The notes under the pieces are model-generated. The model saw only the letters and a program-made list of their open reading frames with translations, was not told the origin of the DNA and did not search any database. Shown here one piece after another: positions 25,479 through 34,614 of a DNA stretch of 64,000 nt. Source of the DNA: Centroberyx gerrardi. Taxonomy: Eukaryota; Chordata; Actinopteri; Beryciformes; Berycidae. A program made the translations under genes and the position numbers. The DNA lies in NCBI RefSeq assembly GCF_048128805.1, contig NC_136000.1, forward strand, positions 13,412,854 to 13,476,853, given 5' to 3'. Numbering within the stretch: position 1 is the stretch's first letter; the number at the start of each line of letters is the position of its first letter.

Positions 25479-28400
25479 CTAGCCCTGGTCAGTGAGGTAG
25501 AAGCCTAACTTGGCCACGGTCATCTCCCTGCGGAGACGCATCACTTCCCAGAACATCTGCTCCGCTGGTCAGGGGCAGAGAGAGAGACAGGAACAAACAA
25601 TACATTTCTATTAGTTAAATAAAACTCCTGTTGTCAAAGACAGTAGCAAGGGAGGCATCACAGAGATGGTTTCAATCATTTCTCTCATTTAAACATACAT
25701 ACATACATACATACATACATACATACATTTAAACACACATGACAGAAATCACATATTACTTGAAATGCAAATAGATGTCAGTGTTTTCTAACTTACCATC
25801 ATGTCTCACCAGACCCTGCTGGATGTAGCGGATATAGGTAAAAAAATTGCAAACAGCAGTGATCTAGAAGGGTGAAATGAGGACAAGGTCACACATCACA
25901 TGCAATACCAAAACAGGAGCAACCCCACTGTGTCTGATGAAGGTTACAGAGATAAAGTGATAGTTACCCGCGCTCGGCTGGATGGAGAGATGTAATAGTA
26001 GCTCCCCTTGTCACCGAGTTTAATGCGATGACGGCAGAGCCGGGACATGCCGCTTAATGCACACTTTCTGTGAGGCAAAGGAAGATCAGCTGTCAGAAAT
26101 TACAGCTAAAAGAAATTGTTTTATATCACAGCAAACACTGGAGATAAGTTACATCCCCTTATAGGATATGAGGATCAGGACATATTCTAACTTTGAATAC
26201 AGCTAAATGAGACTAAAACAAGAAAATGCATTCCAGATTTTGAGTGGGAAAGGAGATAAGACGTTTCAGAACAGCAACAGCAGAAAAGAGGCAATGCATG
26301 ACCAGAGAGAGTTAGTCACTGGGGGAGGAAAAGGTGGAAGGTTACATTCATATATACCAAGAAACATGCAGAACCCCATCCTCTTCCTCTATTTACAAAT
26401 TTGTTCACGACTGCACATTTGCATAAACTAACAATAGATTAAATAACCAATTTGGAAGGTAGTTGAGTTTTCAAAGTCTTAACTTTTCAGAAGTCTGGAT
26501 GGGGAGTCTTCAAATCATGCTAATTTCAGTTAGTGAAAAGGTTAGCAAATGATTGGATCCTGAAAGGACTTACGTCTCTATTGCTGCCCTAAAGCCACTG
26601 GAAAAAAGATTTTAAAATCAAACAGTGATTAGAAATGTGTGCCCTTTGATTCAACCCCTCTCAGATACTTGGTAAGACAGCGAGAACGCTTCATTTATGA
26701 CAAATATATCTGACAAACGGTAAAGGTGAGAAACCACAACCAAGTAAGAGAGAAGTTGCAGTGTTGACTACATTCTTTAGCAGTGAATGGTGAAAGACAG
26801 GACGGACTGATGGTTATTATTTAGACGTGAAACAGGATAACTCACTTAGGGCCTCCACATTCTACGGCTGAGACTTTAACCATGGGTAATGCTGACATGG
26901 CCACAGGCTCAACGGTCAAAGAGTTGTTCTCCACTGCACTCTGCACCGACTGGGACAGCTGTAGAGGAGCAAGAATCCATAATGTTAACATACCGTCAAG
27001 CATTAAAATACGACAAATGCAACACAGCAGACAAAGCAGCAGTGAGATTCTGGCCTCAGATCTTGTGAAGGAGAGGCAGGGTCCGATGTCTTCCCTGTAG
27101 ATGCGGCTCAGGAAGGCGGAGGAGCGGTCCAGACTGGGCTGCTCCTTCCACGTCAAAAACTCTGCATACAGAACTGCGTCCATCTGTGAAGAGAGAACAT
27201 ACACTATCACTCTCTCTGTCATGTTATTTCCTCATGTGTCTAGCTAGAGGCTGATAACCTGACAGCAGATAAAGAGGCATTAAGTAATCTATGACCTTTA
27301 GTGCTCACTAGTGGCAGCCAGCAGCAACTGCAACAATAAAACTTTCTCCTCCTACACAAGTCTCTGGCACATCCCCTCCACCCCGCACTAATCCCCTTGA
27401 ATTAAAGAAGCCTTTAATTGATACAAACAATAAAGTCACATTTTCAGAATATAGACGAGTGAGCTAGCTACTGGAGCTGAGATCCAGCAGAAACGTCTAG
27501 TGAATATAGGTAATATATCACAATGCAAAATACTGGAATAACAATACTGCTTTGTCATTTGCTTTTCTTTTTTTTTAGCTTGAGAACATGAGCTGAAATG
27601 TCTTGCGACTCCAGTCGCTCGCTTGTAGCACCGTTCTCCGTCGTTGAGCAGTTAAAAATTCACATGGGTGGGTGGAGACTTGGGGTGTGTTGAAATTCCT
27701 GTCTTTCACCAAGGATGGGGAGCCTTTGTTCCAAAACAGAGAGTATGATGGGCTGTAAAGTGAGTTTGGAAAGCCAGAACTCTGGCCAGCACCTGGCCAA
27801 GTAATCACTCTGGTATTCATAGTATTCCCATGATGTCACATGTATTTCCTACCAATATGGCGCTTTACAATACACACAGCTCATTGGCTGTGTTTGTCAT
27901 TTGATTGTAATCACCTGTTAATTTATTACAATCACCTGTTATTTTCCTACCAAGATGGCTGTGTGGTGATGTGACAGAATACTATGAATAGACCAATATT
28001 CCTATAACCCCCCCACAGATATATTATGGTTATTTTGTGCTATGGGGCAGTACAAATCTTACTTATTGCCCCTTTAAATGCAGACAATTCCAACAAACCG
28101 CTACGCCTATCAGTCAGTAGCTACACCTGCAAGACTAGCAGGCAGCTACCTGGTCTACGGGATGCAGTTACCTGTCTGGTGTGAGTCCCTAGCCCCTCCC
28201 CCTGCTCCTGCCAGTAAGGGTCATAGGTCACATTGACAGAGTGGGCAGGAACCAGGCATAGAATCAGAGAGAGGAGAGCAGGAACAGCAGGCTGAGAGGG
28301 GAAGAGAGACCAGAGAAGGAGAGAGGAAGAACAAGACAGGAAGAGATTAGTAGTGAGAGAAAGAGAAAACAAAAAAGAAGAAGAGAAGAAAAAAAGAGGA

Positions 28401-30023
28401 ACGTGGCACAAGGCAAGAGATATGAAGGGCTGGCAACAGGACTGAGGGGTTAGGAATGCAAGGCTGCAAGTCCAAGGTTGCAAAAACATAAGGAAAAGAT
28501 TTATTTTACAACACATTTTTTTTTTTTCTATTATAGGAAGACACCCAGTTTACCTCTCGGTCCTCTTTGGCCACTGGCTGAACGGAGACAGAGGACGGCT
28601 CCAGCTTTGCAGGTGTGGGTGGAAACGCACCGCTAGCACTCTTGTTGCGGATGTGGCCCCCGCCATGCTTGTGTGACCCCCTGGTGCCTGGGGACTGCAG
28701 CTGTGGATGGAGCTGGCGGTTTGGTGAAGAGGGTGTTGAGGTCAGCACCAGAGTCTTGAGCGCCGTCACTTCTGCTTGCAGAACGTCGATCTAGGAGCCA
28801 GACACAGAAAAGACGCTGACAAGGCTGACGGGAAGTGATGAAGGTCTGATGTGGGGTGGGAGATCAGTAACAAAATGAATTACAGCAGTTACACAGAAAG
28901 CAATTTGTGTTACATTGCTGTTGATAATAACCTTGTGTCTGAAAAATAAACTTTTTAAGACTTAGAATAGCAGCCTTATTTTCAGACTTACCACCATGCA
29001 TATTCAAAAATAGATTACTGACTATAAATGGGTTTAGTGAATGCTAAGGTCATGAGAATTACTCAGCACATTAAGCAGCACCTAGAGTTTTAATTGGAGT
29101 ACAAAGGAACATTACAAAGAGAGAAACAAGGATGTAATCAAACACACACACACACCTTCCCCTGAGCCTCTTTCAGTTGTTTCTCCGCTGCTGCTTGTTT
29201 GACATTAGCTTCACGCACCATCTTGTGAGCTTCCTGTTGTAGAAGACATTAAACGTTAAAACAAAGTTAAAAAATATTCCAGTTGGAGGTTTTGGCCAGT
29301 GCACCCAAATCTCAGAAGATGTTCGTTGTCTATCTATACTGTAGGTATAACAGTGGGGAGTGTGAAACCTCTGATTGGAAGTCATTCTTACATATTTATT
29401 CATACTGAACGAACAGTGACTTGTGCAAATCATGAGTTTGAAGACTCATATCTCATCACAGCTGATAGCACAGTGCCTCCGCATCGAGGCCTAAGGCACG
29501 TGTCAAAACTACAGTGCAGTCAGCAGAGGTTGTGACCGTCTGCGGAGGTTATCATTACAGCTCACCTCAAACAGACTGGCCGTCAGCTCCTCCAGCTCCT
29601 GCTCCAGCTGATTCCTGACCTGCGACAGACGCTCACACTCCTTGTCTTTCAGCTTCAGTTCCTGCCATGCGTGGGAGAGAAGGGCACAACTGGGTTAACT
29701 ACTCAACTGGAACAAACCTTTGAGAGGGACACTGCAGTGTTTCGCTCTTTTTCAGGTCACACATTGTTTGGTATGTGTGTGTGTGTGTGTGTTAGTATAA
29801 TGTAGGCTACAACACCCTCTGTGCAGCATCCAGCTGTTCCCTAAGGATCTCAGAGCCCTTTTCTCTGATCTCCTTTTCTCTGATTTCCAGCGAGGAGCTC
29901 CGAAGCCGGGAGACGCCACCATGGTCCCTGCCTGAGGCGGGACCCCCCCCTCCCTGCGGCCCGGGCCCAGCCTGGCCTCCACCCTCCACTCTGGGCTCTG
30001 GATCTGGATCCAGATCTATCAAC
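25479..30023 (-). CDS. rab3il1: RAB3IL1 (GRAB), Rab guanine nucleotide exchange factor, 5' end unresolved
   Basis: RAB3IL1 is a cytosolic Sec2-type exchange factor for Rab3A and Rab8. Minus-strand exons in transcript order: 30023-29816 (start uncertain), 29661-29566, 29233-29156, 28790-28554, 27183-27055, 26958-26846, 26597-26574, 26067-25968, 25863-25797 and 25564-25479. The first exons encode the Sec2 coiled coil ([65 protein letters not shown]). The C-terminal half matches human: [50 protein letters not shown]. Neighbouring BEST1, FTH1 and INCENP support RAB3IL1 over the paralogue RAB3IP. Oddities: no in-frame ATG precedes the first exon shown, so a coding exon is missing or the 30023 acceptor is wrong; one intron has a GC donor; a 15-nt tandem duplication sits in the coiled coil. 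A further 120-nt exon at 28291-28172 may be used. Confidence 0.85.
25693..25728. repeat. (CATA)n microsatellite
   Basis: About nine perfect copies of the tetranucleotide CATA lie in the last intron of RAB3IL1. Confidence 0.9.
27814..27990. mobile_element. Foldback MITE in RAB3IL1 intron
   Basis: The 14-mer TATTCATAGTATTC at 27814-27827 is repeated as its exact reverse complement at 27977-27990. The similarity continues inward with GTCACAT and CTACCAA(T/G)ATGG on both arms. The element is about 180 nt, has no coding capacity and looks like a non-autonomous inverted-repeat transposon. The target-site duplication and superfamily are not determined. Confidence 0.6.
28172..28291 (-). CDS. Possible RAB3IL1 cassette exon of 40 codons
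   Basis: Between the exons at 28790-28554 and 27183-27055 lies an open 120-nt segment flanked by CTCAG at its 5' end and CAG|GTAACT at its 3' end. It is in phase 0 at both ends, so it could be included without breaking the frame. It would add a hydrophobic stretch ([14 protein letters not shown]) followed by a polar one (TYDPYWQEQ). A shorter form starting after an internal CAG would add 12 residues. I do not recall an equivalent in human RAB3IL1. Confidence 0.3.
29858..29887 (-). repeat. 15-nt tandem duplication in RAB3IL1 coiled-coil exon
   Basis: On the coding strand, GAAATCAGAGAAAAG is followed at once by GAGATCAGAGAAAAG. This encodes EIREK twice where human RAB3IL1 has it once ([12 protein letters not shown]). 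Five residues do not fit the heptad repeat. Confidence 0.85.
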
Positions 30024-31200
30024 CTTCACAAGACCACAAGCAAAAAAATATAATCAACATGGTTAGTGATGGGACACAGATTAACACAAATTAAAGAGAT
30101 CTAAAACAAATTAGGTAATATTTTTTTGAAGATTACAGTTTTATCATACTTTATATCACAATTCACTTGTGATGAACATCAATTTAACATGTAATTTTGA
30201 ATATGTTAGCTTATGTTTATTGTGATATTAGTTTTAGGACTAGGACACAAAGATTTCATGTTCTCTCCTTCCTGTAGCCTTAAACTGGGTTGCTGTAAAG
30301 ACAGTTTAGGATAGAGTTGAGTTAATGATGTGTTGCTGTGTAATGACTCATTTTGACCGACATTAGACCGCTGTGGGTCTATAGACTATGCTATAAGACA
30401 GGGGTTCCCAAACCTTTTCATGTCAAGGACCCCCAGATGGCTCTAGACCACAGAGACTAATTTCATTAAAGTTTTGTCCTAAGGAACCCAATCTGAAAAG
30501 ATATTTGTTGTCTGCCAACACTATTGACAGTAGGAGACACAAAACCAACCACAAGTCATTCTTCCACACTCACTCACTGGGTTACAATGAATGAGAATAC
30601 AGTAAATCTGAGCTCATTCTCATTTTGCTGGGGGCCTCCAGGACTCCTAGGGGGGCCCGGACCCCCGTTTGGGAACCACTGCTGAAAGCTATTGCATTAG
30701 CATTCTCAGCATTTCATGTTCATTAAAGCCTATAGCTAATGAATGACACTATAGACACATTGCTTTCCCCGATGGCTCTCTAAGCTGACACGTCCATGCT
30801 TTAAATGAACCAAACGTGAACCGGGACAAAGTTCTTGTAGCTCGGTAACGTTAAAAGTTGATCTGAATCCGCCCTTACCCTGTCCGTGTCCACCCGGTCT
30901 GTCACTGACCGCGGTGTAACATCAGCTCCAGCCGGGATCCCCTTCAGTTTCCTTCAGCTGTCGTCGTTACATAAACCAAAACACTCACTAAAGCTAGTTC
31001 GCTTTACTGAAGCTAATCTCAGTTGTTTCAAATCAGCGCTACAGTGTGGAGGAGGAATGCGGACGCTGACGTCGACAACCGACAACAACCGACCACAACA
31101 GCAGCAGCGGCGGTCCGGTCGGAGCGATGAAGCTGAATAATGTTTATCAACTTGAGTTTGCCTGTTAGAATCGTTCAGTGGTTTTTCTCATCCCGCTTCA
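30024..31200. other. RAB3IL1 upstream region, CpG-rich promoter and non-coding exon candidate
   Basis: A GC- and CpG-rich block at about 30880-31130 is the likely RAB3IL1 promoter and first exon. On the minus strand it ends at a good donor (GACAGG|GTAAGG, exon end 30879). Joined to the exon at 30023 this leader has an in-frame stop and no later ATG, so it cannot supply the start codon as drawn. A MITE at 30399-30683 lies in between. Confidence 0.4.
30399..30683. mobile_element. hAT-like MITE, CAGGGGTTCCCAAAC family, copy 1
   Basis: The left end ACAGGGGTTCCCAAACC is mirrored at the right end by GTTTGGGAACCACTGCT, giving imperfect terminal inverted repeats of about 16 nt around roughly 285 nt of non-coding sequence. 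The inverted repeat resembles non-autonomous hAT elements in fish. A target duplication could not be fixed. Confidence 0.6.
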
Positions 31201-31930
31201 TTGCAGCAGTGAAAAGCAGCGAGTTTGTGTCTCTCGTCTGGCTCTCACGAGAAGTCACATGACGGCGCATCTGCCCTCCCAACGCCCTGAAAAAATCCGG
31301 ACCGGCCCAGGAACTCACTGAAGCCAAACAAGCATATCCTTATATCCCAGTAGAGTCTATATTTATACACCTACTACCAGGGCTATCCTTTTATTGTCAA
31401 CAATGTCGCATCACGTGACAGACTGTAGCTCTATTATTGTGTAGTCTGCACTTTGAGGGACGAAAAATCACTGTAATATTCCTATAAATTCCTATAGGGA
31501 AGTTTATACTAATCTAATAATAGTCTAATAGGACTAATAGTATCCCTATTTCCTAGTCCTGTAGGATATCATATGCAGTTTCTTGATGGTATATTTGTAG
31601 GAAAATTAAAAAATGATTTTATTATAGCAGGATTTCTCCTCAATTTTCCTCTAAAATATATTGTAGGGTCACTATAGTTGGTTTTCATAAGGGGTGTTGT
31701 AGTTAATTTGCATCCCAGACCTACCGACCTGGGTTGTAGACCATATACTCAGCTGATCAATTTTTGTTACTTTAATTAGGATTTATGCCAAAATATCTGT
31801 CTGCAAAAATTGTTGCTGGGAAATTGTCTGTGACTAATGTTTGATTTTCAGTATTTCTAAGTGTTTACAGCAGCATATAAATGATTCACCTGACTTGTTA
31901 GGGCATGATGTTAAAACAGGTTTCCAAAAC

Positions 31931-32090
31931 CAATGGTGCCCAAACTTTTTCACATCAAGGAGCCCATAAATAGATCTACATTAGACTAGACTGATTAGAC
32001 ACCATTTAATAAGATGTAAGATTTTGTCCCATGGAACCCCATCTGAGAAGATTTGTGTTGTTAGATGTCACTTGGGACAGAATTACATAC
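31931..32090. mobile_element. Partial second copy of the CAGGGGTTCCCAAAC MITE
   Basis: AATGGTGCCCAAACTTTTTC, then ATCAAGGAGCCCAT and TTTTGTCCCATGGAACCCCA, follow the same order as the left half of the element at 30399-30683. The right terminal repeat is missing or too diverged to see. Confidence 0.5.
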
Positions 32091-33437
32091 TGTAGTTGAG
32101 GTGATACCAACAGGGTGGAGAGTGACACCTTTGAGCAAAACAGTCATCCTTATACATCCTCTCATTGTGCAAACTTCTAGGGAGTGAAATAGTTGTGAAA
32201 TTAAACCATGTTTCTTATCCCAGTGCCTGGGGAGTTGGCACTCACCTCCCAACAGCACACCTATCCCGCTCAGTTTCCCTGCTGGACTTGTGTCTGCCTG
32301 CTGGCTGTCCCAGGACACTGGGTTTGCCGAAGAAGGTTGCAGAGCAATACACTTCAATTCCAGACCTGCCTGCCTTCAAGACTTCATATCCCGGGCCGGC
32401 TGAGGTTGCAGATGGCGGAGAGGAGGAAAGCTGGACGCTGTGAATTCCCTCAAAAGCATCCATGTCTCAGGCAGTGCAAAGTGTCACAGAGCGAAGAGCC
32501 ATCAGCAGCTCTGCTCTCTGGTTTCCGCTGGATCACCAGCTGCTACAGCATGTTGGAGTCTCCACTGAAGTAACAGTCTGTCTGTTAAATGCTGTGAGTG
32601 GTATATAATGTCTCTGATGCCTGCAGGTGACAAGGAGCTAGAAATGCAGAAGGGCTATAAGTTATACATGAAAAATCAGTTGCCAAGTCACTCAAATCCC
32701 ATCTCAGGAAATTCACAGTCATACTGGTAGTGAATGGACAGGCTGTGACCTCTGCAGCCTCTCAGCCCATAAGCTATGTTACACATTTCTTTCCTTTCAG
32801 ATCATAGCAGAGCTGGAGGAGGTCAGGCACGTCTCCTTGCAGGCAGTCACACTAAAGGGATTTGCAAAGCCAGTAAATTTCAAGTTTCTTCACTGCATCT
32901 TATGATTGTTGCCTGTCTGTCTCAGAACATAACCTCAACTTCCAAGTTAAAAAAAAAAAAAAAAGTAGCATAAAACTATAAACATTTGTAGTGTGACAGA
33001 TCACATTTCACTCCCATTCTTAACCACACAATCTCTATTCTGTACTGAATGACATACTGTAAATATGCAGGCTAGACTTACCAAAAAAACTTGGTTCCCA
33101 GTTGTTGCCAGTTTGTCACAAATATGAACAATTTACTGTCCTTAATCCCAGTTTAAATAATGTCTAGGTCTCTCTGTGTGTGTGTCCGAACTTCGCCCTG
33201 CTGCTGGTCTCCTGGTTAGACATGAAGGGTTAATCACTAACACTTTCTGTCCAGCTGCTCAGCAATACACATTTCTTCCACCAGGGGGAAACACAAATGC
33301 CCACCTGGTAAGAGTTTTCCATTACAAATATGATGCTTCAAAAACAAAATCATCAGTTTCCACACTGCAAGTTTAATGAAATGCAGAAGTGAGAAAATGT
33401 TTAAAGGTGTCTGTGAGTGAAATATATATATATGTAT

Positions 33438-33438
<1 letters not shown>

Positions 33439-33469
<31 letters not shown>

Positions 33470-33512
33470 TGTATGTGTGTTAGTGTGTGAGAGAGAGAGA
33501 GAGAGAGAATGT

Positions 33513-33553
<41 letters not shown>

Positions 33554-33666
33554 CGGCAGAGAGAATGTGTGTGTGTGAGAGAGAGAGAGAATGTGTGTGT
33601 GAGAGAGAGAGAGAGAATGTGTGTGTGAGAGAGAGAGAGAATGTGTGTGTGCGTGAGAGAGAGAGA

Positions 33667-33713
<47 letters not shown>

Positions 33714-33750
33714 CGGCAGAGAGAATGTGTGTGTGTGAGAGAGAGAGAGA

Positions 33751-33788
<38 letters not shown>
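33439..33788. repeat. Compound (GA)n/(GT)n microsatellite
   Basis: About 350 nt alternates blocks of GAGAGA and TGTGTG. A longer unit of GA-block, AATGTGTGTG and GT-block recurs several times, and a GAGCGGCAGAGAGAATGTGT segment is duplicated (about 33549-33568 and 33711-33730). The open frames of His/Thr or Leu/Ser in this tract are repeat artefacts, not genes. Confidence 0.95.
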
Positions 33789-33790
<2 letters not shown>

Positions 33791-34614
33791 AACAGAGAGA
33801 AAGAAAGAGAAAGTTGCTGAAATAATGTATATGGTTTGATAAAGCCATGATTTAAACACATCTGTATAGATCTCATGTCCTGACCAACCTATTTGTTTTA
33901 GTGCTGTGCTGCCCTCAGATTTGCTCAGATTAACAGGACCTGGACTCACAATGCAGCTTTGTTGCTGGAACAGATTAACACATCAAGTGACCGGAGGTGT
34001 AGGAGTCCCTCGCTCTCTTTTTCTTTCCTACTCCCCTCTCTCCGACATTCCCCATGGAGGCTGTCGCCACACATTTCAGCAGCCACAGTGAGTACGATGA
34101 GCAGTCACTCTGACATTGGTGTTCATATTCAGGGGTGAGTAACTTGCAACTTAATATTCTTGTGTTAGTCAATTTATGACCATCTGACATTTTGGTCAAA
34201 AACAAGCTGTTATATATTGTATTCACATATTGTAGCTCTACAAACATGTCTTTACGTCTTTGATGAAATTAGATTTTTGGAAATGTTTATTTAAGTGTGT
34301 AGAAAAGGAAAAAACAGCATTTAGACTAGTTTAGGATATGAAAGCCTAATGCTCCATGTCTCAAATGTACTCTGAATGCAGATGGGAGTGTATATTTCCA
34401 AACCCATGAGTTATAAAATTTGTAGTGAATGTATCTGAAGTAACTGACTTCTGCTTCGTTTTGTTTTTGCTTTCTAATTCTAGATATGTGACCAAGTTGG
34501 CCTTATGAGATCCAGGCTGATCGGTGACATCGGAGCGGCGCTGATAACAACACCGGACGGGTTTCTTCATGTCAGGCCACAGTCCGCCGGCTTGGCCAGC
34601 GAGCAGCAGCAGCA

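Larger units (their letters stand above)
31201..34483. other. RAB3IL1-BEST1 head-to-head spacer
   Basis: The two genes diverge here. Contents: a partial MITE (31931-32090), a less AT-rich stretch at 32200-32580 with a 54-codon open frame starting ATG at 32412, an exon-like segment after TTTCAG at about 32801, a long GA/GT microsatellite (33439-33788) and a possible upstream BEST1 leader with donor ACAGTGAGT near 34088. None of the short frames matches a family I know. Confidence 0.4.

Noticed and set aside
33373-33949. Long minus-strand frames rich in Thr/His/Ser/Leu
   Set aside because: They are translations of the GA/GT microsatellite, which is open in several frames at once.
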